A program made the position numbers and the translations under genes. A stretch of DNA of 64,000 bases from Kribbella flavida DSM 17836 (GTDB taxonomy: Bacteria; Actinomycetota; Actinomycetes; Propionibacteriales; Kribbellaceae), in contig NC_013729.1 of assembly GCF_000024345.1 (NCBI RefSeq), positions 2,542,001 through 2,606,000 of the forward strand. The letters run 5' to 3'. Under the pieces are notes generated by a model. The model was not told where the DNA came from. It worked only from the letters and a program-made list of their open reading frames with translations, and did no database searches. Shown here piece after piece: positions 53,084-61,285 of this stretch. Each line of letters opens with the position of its first letter. The first letter of the stretch is position 1.

Positions 53084-53159
53084 GGCGTGTTGAGCGATTC
53101 CCTGCGTGCTGCGCGGTACCCGGCACCTGCTCGCGACTCAGGGAATCGATCAACACGCC
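53084..53159. repeat. Intergenic palindrome, copy 2 of a dispersed element
   Basis: GGCGTGTTGAGCGATTCCCTG (53084-53104) and CAGGGAATCGATCAACACGCC (53139-53159) are 21-bp arms with one mismatch. Compared with copy 1 (4739-4795) the flanks GGCGTGTTGA and TCAACACGCC and the inner TGCGTGCTGCGCG are shared; the loop is longer (34 bases). Here it lies between divergent genes. Confidence 0.85.
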
Positions 53160-53232
53160 GTAGAGCGGCTGGCGCCGGCGCGCAGCAGGCCGGAATCGGC
53201 AGGAACGCCCTGGTGTCCCGTCCGCGAGACAC

Positions 53233-53238
53233 TAGGCT
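53233..53238 (+). promoter_or_regulatory. -10 box TAGGCT, probable leaderless promoter
   Basis: TAGGCT ends six bases before ATG 53245. Confidence 0.5.
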
Positions 53239-53244
53239 CAGGTC

Positions 53245-54216
53245 ATGGCGAGCAAACCGGACGAGACGCGGGACGGGGTCGACCTGACCAACCTCGACCA
53301 GCCGTTGTTCGACGGCGCGGAGGCGACCAAGCGGGACCTGGTCGACTACCTCGACGCAGTGCACGAGCGCCTGCTGCCCGAGCTGCGGGAGCGGCCGCTG
53401 TCGGTGATCCGGGTCCGGCCGGGGCAGCAGCCGTTCATGCAGAAGAACGTGCCCAAGTACACGCCCGACTGGGTGAAAACGGTGACGGTGTGGGCCGAGG
53501 CGTCGAAGCGCGAGGTGTCCTACGCGCTGTGCGACGACCGGCGGACGCTGCTGTGGTTCGCGAACCAGCGCGCGGTCGAGTACCACCCGACACTGATGCG
53601 CGCCGAACGCTGGGACCGGGTCACGCACCTCGTGCTCGACCTCGACCCGCCCGAGGGCGAGACGTTCCGGATGGCGGTGCAGGCGGCTCAACTGGTCCGC
53701 CAGGCGCTGACCGACTCCGGGCTCGCGGGCGCGGTCAAGACCAGCGGCGCCAAGGGCGTGCACGTGTACGTGCCGATCGACGACAAGGTGTCGATCGAGG
53801 ACGCCGCGGCCGCGACCCGGGCGATCGCGGCCCGCGCCGAGCGGATCGACCCGGCCGTGGCGACCACGGCGTACATCAAGGAGGACCGGGAGGGCAAGGT
53901 CTTCGTCGACTCGACGCGGTCGGGTGGCGCGACGGTCGTCGCGGCGTACAGCCCGCGGATCCGCCCCGGTACGCCGGTCTCGTTCCCGGTCGGCTGGGAC
54001 GAACTGGACAACGTCAGCCCGGCGGACTTCACCCTGCGCAGTGTGCCCGGCCTGCTTGCCACGGCCGACCGCTGGTCCGCGGAGCTGCCGGCGCCGCAGA
54101 CGCTGCCCGAGGATCTGCTGGAGGAAGGCCGCGCGATCCCGATCGCCCGGGTCGTCGCCATGCACGAAGGCAAGCGCCGGGCGCGCGCGAAGCGGGCTGC
54201 CGAAGAGCAGAAGTGA
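53245..54216 (+). CDS. LigD-type DNA polymerase/primase-domain protein
   Basis: A 323-aa stand-alone polymerase domain (PolDom) of the archaeo-eukaryotic primase group used in non-homologous end joining. Motif I, VLDLDPPEG with two Asp metal ligands, is near residue 132; motif II, SGAKGVHVYVPID, is near 168; motif III, VFVDSTRSGGATVVAAYSPR, is near 217. No ligase or nuclease domain is fused, and no ku or ligD is in the window. It would bind broken ends and add ribonucleotides with Ku and a ligase encoded elsewhere. A TAGGCT box six bases before ATG points to a leaderless transcript. Confidence 0.93.
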   Translation: MASKPDETRDGVDLTNLDQPLFDGAEATKRDLVDYLDAVHERLLPELRERPLSVIRVRPGQQPFMQKNVPKYTPDWVKTVTVWAEASKREVSYALCDDRRTLLWFANQRAVEYHPTLMRAERWDRVTHLVLDLDPPEGETFRMAVQAAQLVRQALTDSGLAGAVKTSGAKGVHVYVPIDDKVSIEDAAAATRAIAARAERIDPAVATTAYIKEDREGKVFVDSTRSGGATVVAAYSPRIRPGTPVSFPVGWDELDNVSPADFTLRSVPGLLATADRWSAELPAPQTLPEDLLEEGRAIPIARVVAMHEGKRRARAKRAAEEQK

Positions 54217-54353
54217 CGCCGCAGTTCGGGGCCGGACGCGCCGGCTCAGCCAGTCGGTGCCGGCTTGCCGGCAATGTCCTACAGCGCCTGGATGCCGGAG
54301 CTGAGCCAGCGTGAGTTCGGCTCGGCGACAACTCGGGGGCTGGCGGGTGCGCC

Positions 54354-57300
54354 TCAGCTTTCGGTCGCGGTGAGCACCTCGAGCGCTCGCTGCCGGACGT
54401 CCGGCGCCGGGTGGTTGCGCACGGCAACGAGCAGCGCGCGCCAGTCACCGTTCCAGCCCGATCGAGGGCCGGCAGCGCAGATCAGGGCCAGCGCAAGCAG
54501 GCCCCCCGCCGGATCGCTCCCTGCAGCAGTTAGGTCGGCCGCCGCCGAGAGCAGTTCCTCCGGTGTCCAGCCTGCCTCGTCGTTGCTCAGCCGGGCGGCG
54601 ACCAGCTCAGCCGCCGTCGCCGCCGCCAGCGGGCGGCCGGTGACCTCAGCACGCAGTACAGCGAGATCCTCGGCGAGCGCCGACCACCGCAAGGCCGACG
54701 TGAGCAGCTTGAGGCGGAGGTGGAGGAAGTCCGGCTCGGTGAGTTCGTCGGCCACCGGACGGAGCGCCTGCCGGGTTTCGGCCGATCGCCGGCCGACGGC
54801 CGCGGTCAGCCGCTGCACTACGGTGGTCAGCCGTTGCCGGGCGGGGTGATCACGATCGGCCAGCGCATTCGGCACCTGCGGGTCGCTCTCGAGCCGAACG
54901 AGCAGCCGCACCACACCGACGACCTCGTCGAGCCCTCGCTCGGGATCTGCCGCGACGATCGCCACCAGCGCGGTCGTCGCGTCGTTCCAGGTCCGGTCGC
55001 GGGCGGTCAGGTCGGTGATGAAGGCAGCGATGACCGGCGCCGCGGCCGGATTCCACGGCGACCAGCGATGCAGCGACAGCAGCGCGAGCCGGACCACCTC
55101 CGGCTCGGGCCGGTTGGTCACCGCGATCAGCAGGTCCGCGTACCGCCCGCGGTACTGGGCAGCCAGCCCGTACGGCGTCCGCTGCGTCAGCACGGACGCG
55201 GTGGCCGCGCTGTCGTGCACGGCCTGCTGGAGGAGCGCCCAGGTCGCCGGCTCATGCAGCAGGTACTGCGAAGCCGCGCTGGTGATCGCCGCCCGCACGT
55301 CCCGGTGCGCCGCCACCCACGCCTCAGCCAGTACGGCGCTCGCTCCCGGCGCACGCAGTTCGCCGAGCAGGCGTGCAGCTTCCTTGCGGGAGGTGACCTT
55401 CACGCCTTGGCCGGCGAGCACCGGGTGCAGCAACCCGGGCAACGTGCTCGGCGGGACGTACCTGGCCGCGCGGGTCGCCGCGTACAGGGCAACTCGGGCT
55501 CGGTCGTCACCGGCATGGCCGAGCAGGACTGGCAGGGCGAGCTGCGGCTGGTCGGTCCAGGCGAGGGCGCGGAGCGCGGCCTCCTGAAGCCGCACGTCCG
55601 GGCTGCTGAGGAACGGGTCGAGCGCCGCGCGCCCGATGCCCGGCAGCCTACCGAGCATCAGCACGGCCTCGGAGCGGGTCCAGTCGGGGACGCGGGAGTC
55701 GTTCGCCACGTCGGCCAGCAGGTCGGCGTACCGGCGGTGCTGGCGGGGGAGCCACCGGCGGAGAGCGGCATCGGTGACGCTCCAGGACGCGTGATTGCGC
55801 TCGAACCGGCGGCTGCGGCGAGGACGGGTGAGCACCTTGTCGAGCAGGTCGGTGCGGTGCTCGGTGACGGCCTCCCAGACCGCGTCCCACTGCGTCATCC
55901 CGACGTCCCGCTTGATGATGCGGCCGACCCGCTCGGCCCGCGTGGCGGTCGGTCGGAGCCAGTGGCGCGCGGCGGTGCCGACCGTGTACTCCTGGTTCGA
56001 CCAGAGTGCTTGCTCGAGCAGGCGGTGGAGGTGCTCGTTGGTCCAGCCGCGCCGGCCGAACGCCTCCGCGACAGCGAACAGCAGCTGGAACTCGGACCGC
56101 TCGGCAGCGCTCTCCAGGTAGGGCCGGAGCGCGTCGTACACCTCGGACTCCCGGCCGTGCGGCAGACCGTCCGTCAGGCCGTAGAGGTCGAGCATTCCGG
56201 TGTCCTGGGTGATGGCGGCGTGGGCTGCCAAACCCCAGCCGAGCAGGGAAGATTGGTTGCGCAGAGCCCCTTGATGCACGGCCCGGCGGGCCAGCTCGGT
56301 GAGAGCCGACCGGCTCGCCCAGGAGGTGTCGCCGGCCTCCAGTGCGTCGGTGAGCAGGGTCTGCAACGCAGGCACGTGCTGGTCGGCGAGCACGGACGGC
56401 GGCAGCTCGGCCGCAGCCGTCAGCACCGCTTGCCGGACAGGATCGCGGTCGTTGCGCACCCGGGCCGCCCAAGAGAGCGCTTCCTGGACGTGTTCCGGCC
56501 GGCGGGACCGGCCGGCCGCGGCAATGACGGCGCGGTAGACGACCGCGCGGTCCTCGGCCTCCGAACGCCGGACCTCCGGCTCCAGGAGGGCGAAAGCCTC
56601 CTCGTACGGCAGGTACGAGGTGATGTCCCAGCGCCGGTGCAGGTCTTCGGCGACCGCGGTCAGGCCGAGCATGCGACGTGCGTTCTCGCCCCGGGCCGTC
56701 ACGGGCAGAACATCGAGCAGAGAGCCAGGGAGCGCTCTCTGGGCGAGCTCCACCCGACTCGTCACCGCGGCGAACACAGTCGCCCGCCGAGACGGCGGCA
56801 GGTCACCGAGCAGACCGGCCAGGTCGGGCCAGAGCACCCGGCCGAGCGCAGCCAGCTCCGCGTCCGAGAACCGGTGCAGCCGCCGCCGGAACGCCGGAGT
56901 GAGCGCTCTCTGGACAGACCCAGCGCGATCCGGGACGAGCAGCACGGCAAGCACGCCGCTGGGATCGAGATCGGTCAGCCGGCCGAGAACTCCGGTCACC
57001 GCCCACGGCAGCTCATGCGGCGGCAGGGCTGCCTTGATCAGCCCGAGAACGCGGGTGGCGTCATGATCGAGGGCTGCGGTGACTCCGTAGCCGACGCCCG
57101 CCCACCACTCGTCGCGGTCAGGCCCGGTCGGCAGTGTCCGGCCGGCGTGAGCGAGCACGGCCTCGGGGTGCTTGCCGGCCAGCCGCTCCCACTGGCCGGG
57201 CGACAGGCAGTACGCCAGATCGGGCAGCAGCCGCTCCACCGTCATGTCGTCGGTGCTGTCCAGCAGTGCCGCCGCGTACCGGTCACCCCAGCGGTCGCGC

Positions 57301-57692
57301 TGCTCGTCGATCAACCTCGCGGCGAGCCGCCGGCGCCCGGTCCGCCGGATGACCTGCAGCAGCTTCGGACGCAGCGCGGCCGGTGCGTCGTCGTGCAGGA
57401 TGCGCAGCTCGTCGTCCGAGACCGGCACGCCGCGGCCGACCGCGACCAGCGCCCGCGCCTGGACCGAGGGATCGCGGTCCCGCAGCAGCCGGGTCACGTA
57501 GTCGGCCCGCTTGGTGACCTCGGCGATGCGCAGCCCGATCGCCTTCTGGTCAGCAGGACCGTCGCCGAGTTCGGTGAGCAACTGGTCCAGCTCGGCGCTG
57601 TCGCGCAGCCGCCGGGCCTCCTGGACGATCACCCGCACGCGTTCGCCATACGGAAGCTGGTCGATCGACCGCAGCAGGTCCTGAGCTCGCAT
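54354..57692 (-). CDS. Giant all-helical repeat protein, function unknown
   Basis: An approximately 1112-aa, cysteine-poor protein composed of helical repeats over nearly its whole length. Visible repeat units include DPSVQARALVAVGRGV (about 70), SSPDVRLQEAALRALAWTDQ (about 680) and RPEPEVVRLALLSLHRWSPW (about 860), the HEAT-like spacing of a curved scaffold. Leu/Ala/Arg are highly enriched, and there is no signal peptide, membrane helix or catalytic motif. It likely forms a binding platform; the partner is unknown. ATG 57692 has AGGA eight bases before it; an ATG at 57701 is less supported. It is convergent with the polymerase gene. Confidence 0.85.
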   Translation of the reverse strand: MRAQDLLRSIDQLPYGERVRVIVQEARRLRDSAELDQLLTELGDGPADQKAIGLRIAEVTKRADYVTRLLRDRDPSVQARALVAVGRGVPVSDDELRILHDDAPAALRPKLLQVIRRTGRRRLAARLIDEQRDRWGDRYAAALLDSTDDMTVERLLPDLAYCLSPGQWERLAGKHPEAVLAHAGRTLPTGPDRDEWWAGVGYGVTAALDHDATRVLGLIKAALPPHELPWAVTGVLGRLTDLDPSGVLAVLLVPDRAGSVQRALTPAFRRRLHRFSDAELAALGRVLWPDLAGLLGDLPPSRRATVFAAVTSRVELAQRALPGSLLDVLPVTARGENARRMLGLTAVAEDLHRRWDITSYLPYEEAFALLEPEVRRSEAEDRAVVYRAVIAAAGRSRRPEHVQEALSWAARVRNDRDPVRQAVLTAAAELPPSVLADQHVPALQTLLTDALEAGDTSWASRSALTELARRAVHQGALRNQSSLLGWGLAAHAAITQDTGMLDLYGLTDGLPHGRESEVYDALRPYLESAAERSEFQLLFAVAEAFGRRGWTNEHLHRLLEQALWSNQEYTVGTAARHWLRPTATRAERVGRIIKRDVGMTQWDAVWEAVTEHRTDLLDKVLTRPRRSRRFERNHASWSVTDAALRRWLPRQHRRYADLLADVANDSRVPDWTRSEAVLMLGRLPGIGRAALDPFLSSPDVRLQEAALRALAWTDQPQLALPVLLGHAGDDRARVALYAATRAARYVPPSTLPGLLHPVLAGQGVKVTSRKEAARLLGELRAPGASAVLAEAWVAAHRDVRAAITSAASQYLLHEPATWALLQQAVHDSAATASVLTQRTPYGLAAQYRGRYADLLIAVTNRPEPEVVRLALLSLHRWSPWNPAAAPVIAAFITDLTARDRTWNDATTALVAIVAADPERGLDEVVGVVRLLVRLESDPQVPNALADRDHPARQRLTTVVQRLTAAVGRRSAETRQALRPVADELTEPDFLHLRLKLLTSALRWSALAEDLAVLRAEVTGRPLAAATAAELVAARLSNDEAGWTPEELLSAAADLTAAGSDPAGGLLALALICAAGPRSGWNGDWRALLVAVRNHPAPDVRQRALEVLTATES

Positions 57693-57719
57693 AGCGCACA
57701 TCCTGCCGACCCCGGGTGT

Positions 57720-57777
57720 CAGTCCGCAGCCCGGTTCGACGGATCAGTGCCAGTCCGAGCGCGGTACGACGGATCAG
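57720..57777. repeat. Tandem 30-bp repeat at the 3' end of the Rsm22-like gene
   Basis: CAGTCCG with CGGTTCGACGGATCAG (57720-57747) recurs as CAGTCCG with CGGTACGACGGATCAG (57751-57777), period 30-31 bases. The second copy includes the stop codon of the methyltransferase-like gene. Confidence 0.7.
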
Positions 57778-58769
57778 CTGCCGGCGTCGCCCAGTGGTGG
57801 CCAGGGATCGCCGAACTCCGTGTCACGCGCCGCCCGGTACAGCGGACCCTGCCGCTTGGAGACGATCGCCTCCTGCAGCTGACCGGCATCCGTGCAGAGC
57901 CGGAGTGAGACCAGCCCTTTGCGTTGCTGCGGATGCCGGAGAACCCGGTTCCCGGCTTGGCCGCGCGCGACGGCACTGGTGACGACGTACGAGAACTTCT
58001 CGTCCTCGAAGCCGAGCTCGGCGCCCTTGGTCCGGCGATGGACCGCGCTGCGGTTGACCCGGCTGGTGAAGTGGCACCAGTCGCGGCCGCGCGGGATGGG
58101 GCAGGCCAGGTCGTGCGGGCACGGCGCGATCACGCTGTGCCCGGCGGCGATGAGCTGGTCCCGGGCGGCGACGATCCGCTCGTAGCCACCCGGCGTACCG
58201 GGCTCGACCAGGACGACCAGTCCCTGCTGCGCGCAGAGGCGGGCGACCAGATCCTGCTGCTGGGTGGCCGACAGCTCGCTGAGCACGTACGAAACGGTGA
58301 CCAGGTCGGCGGGCTCGAAGGCCGCGGACTGGTCCAGCCGGCCGGGGATCCAGCTCGCGCCGCGTACGGCGGGGGAGGCGGCGCCGCGAGCAAGCTTTTT
58401 GCCGAGGGCAATCGCTTCCGTGACCTGCTCCAGCACGGTCACCGCGGACAGCGACGGCCAGGTGTCGGCCGCGGCCCAGATCGCCGCGCCGGTACCGCCA
58501 CCGAGGTCCAGCTGGTTCGCCGGCCCGAACTCCGGCAGCACCGCGGCCACCTGCTCCAGCGCCGAGCGGACTGCCGCGAACGTCGCCGGCATCCGGTACG
58601 CCGAATAGGTGACCACGTCCGTCGGAGTCGCCATGATCGGCGCGGTCGCGGCCTGCTCCTCGCGGTAGCGGGTGCTCAGCCGCTGGAAGGAGGCGCTCAG
58701 CTCCTTGCTCGGCGCGTTGCTCAGCACCGCGTCGAGCGCGGTCCGCAGATCCTGCGGCAGGTCGGCCAT
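57774..58769 (-). CDS. Rsm22-like (METTL17 family) methyltransferase-fold protein
   Basis: A 331-aa protein of the Rsm22 family, linked in mitochondria and some bacteria to small ribosomal subunit maturation. The SAM-binding strand is NQLDLGGGTGAAIWAA near residue 90; next come VLEQVTEAIALGKKLA and VTVSYVLSEL. The family Cys-rich site is APCPHDLACPIPRGRDWCHF (about 215), which in Rsm22 proteins holds a metal or iron-sulfur cluster. The C-terminal RTKGAELGFEDEKFSYVV is also conserved. ATG 58769 is preferred because GAGGA lies six bases from it (58772 is also possible). It is flanked by short tandem repeats on both sides. Confidence 0.9.
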   Translation of the reverse strand: MADLPQDLRTALDAVLSNAPSKELSASFQRLSTRYREEQAATAPIMATPTDVVTYSAYRMPATFAAVRSALEQVAAVLPEFGPANQLDLGGGTGAAIWAAADTWPSLSAVTVLEQVTEAIALGKKLARGAASPAVRGASWIPGRLDQSAAFEPADLVTVSYVLSELSATQQQDLVARLCAQQGLVVLVEPGTPGGYERIVAARDQLIAAGHSVIAPCPHDLACPIPRGRDWCHFTSRVNRSAVHRRTKGAELGFEDEKFSYVVTSAVARGQAGNRVLRHPQQRKGLVSLRLCTDAGQLQEAIVSKRQGPLYRAARDTEFGDPWPPLGDAGS

Positions 58770-58850
58770 CATCCGTCCTCTGTCGGCCCCGGTGGTCGCC
58801 GCGAATCCTAGTCGCCCGAGCCGGAAGTCCTGCGTACCGGCGGCCGGCCC

Positions 58851-58910
58851 CCTAGGAAACGCTCGCCGGCAGCGACGGCCCCTGAGAAACGCTCGCCGGC
58901 AGAAACGGAC
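58851..58910. repeat. Tandem 30-bp repeat between TetR and Rsm22-like genes
   Basis: GAAACGCTCGCCGGCAG occurs at 58856-58872 and 58886-58902, period 30, within units that begin CCTAGG or CCTGAG; a third partial unit begins CCTAGG at 58911. It sits just after the TetR stop. Confidence 0.75.
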
Positions 58911-58911
58911 C

Positions 58912-59481
58912 CTAGGGCAGAGACGCCCGCATCAGCAGGACGGCGGCCTCCCGGGCGCGCTGGGCCGGTTCCGCCGATCCGGAGATCGCCGACCGGGTGA
59001 TGGCGCCCTCGCTGAGCAGAATCAGGTGGTCGGCGAGCTGCTCCGGATCTGCCGCTCCGGCCGCCGCCGCCAGCTCGGTCAGCACGCGCTGGAAACCGGC
59101 CTTGTGCTGCTTGGTCAGCTCGGCCACCTTCGGCGAGATCGCACCGAGCTCCCCGAAGGAGTTGATGAACGCGCAGCCGCGGAAGTCGTGCTGGGTGAAC
59201 CAGTCGTGCAGGAAGCCGAAGACGGCCAGGATCCGCTCCTGCGGATCGGTTGCGGCGTCCAGGTGCTCGGCCAGCATGTCCTTCCACTGCTGGTCGCGCT
59301 GGTGCAGGTACGCCTCGATCAGCGCGTCCTTCGAGGGAAACAGCTGGTAGAGCCGCTTCAGCGAGACCCCGGACGCGGTTCGGATCGCGTCCATGCCGAC
59401 GGCCTGCACACCGCGTTCGTAGAACAGCGAGTCCGCCGCCGCCAGCACCTGCTGCTGGGCCGTCGCCGTGTCGATCGCCAT
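58912..59481 (-). CDS. TetR/AcrR-family regulator
   Basis: An approximately 189-aa repressor. HTH: LFYERGVQAVGMDAIRTASG then VSLKRLYQLFPSKDALIEAY (about 20-58). The C-terminal ligand domain includes RGCAFINSFGELGAISPKVA, typical of the TetR_C group that senses small aromatic or aldehyde compounds. ATG 59481 is preferred because GGGAGG stands six bases before it; ATG 59487 would leave no spacing. The divergent alpha/beta hydrolase gene and two GAGAAC-N4-GTTCTC palindromes in the gap point to repression of both. Confidence 0.93.
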   Translation of the reverse strand: MAIDTATAQQQVLAAADSLFYERGVQAVGMDAIRTASGVSLKRLYQLFPSKDALIEAYLHQRDQQWKDMLAEHLDAATDPQERILAVFGFLHDWFTQHDFRGCAFINSFGELGAISPKVAELTKQHKAGFQRVLTELAAAAGAADPEQLADHLILLSEGAITRSAISGSAEPAQRAREAAVLLMRASLP

Positions 59482-59527
59482 CGTCATCCTCCCGCTGCAC
59501 TGTGATCCGGGTCACCCGCCTTGCGCG

Positions 59528-59579
59528 GAGAACCAACGTTCTCTAGAGTAGCGGACATCGACGGAGAACGACCGTTCTC
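59528..59579. promoter_or_regulatory. Two TetR operators GAGAAC-N4-GTTCTC with -10 box between
   Basis: GAGAACCAACGTTCTC (59528-59543) and GAGAACGACCGTTCTC (59564-59579) are perfect 6+4+6 palindromes with centres 36 bases apart. TAGAGT (59544-59549) between them can be the -10 of the hydrolase gene, so the second site would lie just past its transcript start. Confidence 0.85.
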
Positions 59580-59609
59580 ATCGAGTTGATCTTTCTGAGG
59601 AGAAGTCCG

Positions 59610-60539
59610 ATGACCGTTCTGGAGCCCGCTGCACAGGCGTTCGCCGACGCGACCGCCAAGCCGCCGTTCCTGTTCGAGCTGCCGCCGGCCGAGGGCCGCG
59701 CCGCGGTCGACCAGGTGCAGACCACCGACTACCCGAAGCTGCCGGTCGACGACGAGTGGGTGACGGCCGCGGACGGCACCAGGGCGCGCATCGTCAAGCC
59801 CGCCGGCGTGACCGGCGAGCTGCCGGTGATCCTCTACATCCACGGCGCCGGCTGGGTCTTCGGTGACGCGAACACGCACGACCGGCTGGTCCGCGAGCTG
59901 GCCGTCGGTGCCGGCGCCGCGGTGGTCTTCCCCGAGTACGACCGGTCGCCGGAGGCGCGCTACCCGCACGCGATCGAGCAGAGCTACTCGGTCGCCCGCT
60001 GGATCGTGGCCGAGGGCAAGAGCAAGGGCCTGGACGCGACCCGGCTGGCGATCGCCGGTGACTCGGTCGGCGGCAACATGGCGGCTGCGGTGACGCTGCT
60101 GGCCAAGGAGCGCGGCGACCTGACCTTCCGGCAGCAGGTGCTCTTCTACCCGGTCACCGACGCGTCGTTCGACACCACGTCGTACCAGGAGTTCGCCGAG
60201 GGCTACTTCCTGATGCGCGAAGGCATGCAGTGGTTCTGGGACCAGTACACGACCGACGAGGCCGAGCGGAACCAGATCACCGCGTCCCCGCTGCGCGCCA
60301 CCACCGAGCAGCTGTCGGGCCTGCCGACCGCGCTGGTCATCACCGCCGAGGCCGACGTCCTCCGGGACGAGGGCGAGGCGTACGCCGCGAAGCTGCGCGA
60401 GGCCGGCGTCGCCGTGACCGCCGTGCGCTTCGGCGGCATCATCCACGACTTCGTGATGCTCGACGCCCTCCGCGACACCCACGCCGCGACGGCCGCCATC
60501 GACCTGGCCGTCCGGACCCTCCGCACCGCGCTCGCCTGA
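59610..60539 (+). CDS. Alpha/beta hydrolase fold esterase (HSL-type)
   Basis: A 309-aa esterase/lipase of the hormone-sensitive-lipase group. The oxyanion motif HGAGW in LYIHGAGWVFGD (near 84) is the family HGGGW with a Gly-to-Ala change. The nucleophile elbow is AGDSVGGNMAA (near 152), Asp is in ITAEADVLRDEG and His in GIIHDFVML. It is regulated by the divergent TetR and probably co-transcribed with the next hydrolase, 29 bases downstream. GAGGAG precedes ATG 59610. The substrate is unknown. Confidence 0.94.
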   Translation: MTVLEPAAQAFADATAKPPFLFELPPAEGRAAVDQVQTTDYPKLPVDDEWVTAADGTRARIVKPAGVTGELPVILYIHGAGWVFGDANTHDRLVRELAVGAGAAVVFPEYDRSPEARYPHAIEQSYSVARWIVAEGKSKGLDATRLAIAGDSVGGNMAAAVTLLAKERGDLTFRQQVLFYPVTDASFDTTSYQEFAEGYFLMREGMQWFWDQYTTDEAERNQITASPLRATTEQLSGLPTALVITAEADVLRDEGEAYAAKLREAGVAVTAVRFGGIIHDFVMLDALRDTHAATAAIDLAVRTLRTALA

Positions 60540-60568
60540 TCCCTCCCTGACTCCGAAAGGACCCTCGC

Positions 60569-61285
60569 ATGACCGAGAAGAAGAACACCACTGTCGTCCT
60601 CGTCCACGGCGCCTTCGCCGACGCCGCCAGCTGGACCGGCGTGATCGACCAGCTGCAGCAGGCCGGTGTCACCGTCACCGCGGTCGCGAACCCGCTGCGC
60701 GGCCTGACCCCCGACGCGGCGTACGTGGCCGCCGTGGTCCGCCAGATCGACGGCCCGGTGCTGCTGGTCGGCCACTCGTACGGCGGTGCGGTGATCAACG
60801 CTGCCGCCCGGGGACTCGGCAACGTGGTCGGCCTGGTGCACGTCGCGGCCTTCGTCCCCGACACGGGGGAGAGCCTGGCGAGCATCTCGGCCGGCTTCCC
60901 CAACACCCCGTTCGGCGCGGCGGTCCGGCCGACGATGTTCCCGCAGCCGGACGGCACCGAGGCGCCGGAGGTGCACCTCGACCCGGCGGCCTACCCGGAC
61001 GTGTTCGCGGGAGACCTGCCGATCGAGGTGAGCCGGGTGCTCGCGGTGGCCCAGCGGCCGATCGCAGTACAGGGGCTGGAGGAGAAGTTCAGCGGCGAGC
61101 CGGCCTGGAAGGCGTTGCCGACGTGGACGCTGGTCGCCACCGAGGACAACGCGATCCACCCCGACGCTCAGCGCTTCATGGCCGAGCGCGCGGGCGGAAC
61201 GACGATCGAGGTCGCGGGCTCCCACTCGGTCGCGGTCTCCCAGCCGAAGGCGGTCGCCGACCTCGTGCTCAAGGCGCTCAGCTAG
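60569..61285 (+). CDS. Alpha/beta hydrolase
   Basis: A 238-aa hydrolase. It opens TTVVLVHGAFADAASWTGVI with the oxyanion HG and has nucleophile elbow VGHSYGGAVINAA (near 70) and a C-terminal AGSHSVAVSQPKAVADLVLK with catalytic His. The family includes esterases, haloalkane-like and chloroperoxidase-like enzymes; no halide-specific motif is obvious. AAGGA lies upstream of ATG 60569. It is second in the TetR-regulated operon. Its TAG overlaps the TAG of the convergent Mug-type gene. Confidence 0.93.
   Translation: MTEKKNTTVVLVHGAFADAASWTGVIDQLQQAGVTVTAVANPLRGLTPDAAYVAAVVRQIDGPVLLVGHSYGGAVINAAARGLGNVVGLVHVAAFVPDTGESLASISAGFPNTPFGAAVRPTMFPQPDGTEAPEVHLDPAAYPDVFAGDLPIEVSRVLAVAQRPIAVQGLEEKFSGEPAWKALPTWTLVATEDNAIHPDAQRFMAERAGGTTIEVAGSHSVAVSQPKAVADLVLKALS

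Noticed and set aside
54720..57908. A 1062-residue open frame on the plus strand opposite the helical-repeat gene
   Set aside because: It is antisense to a frame with normal actinobacterial third-position GC bias; its own translation is Gln/Arg/Gly-rich low-complexity sequence without domains.
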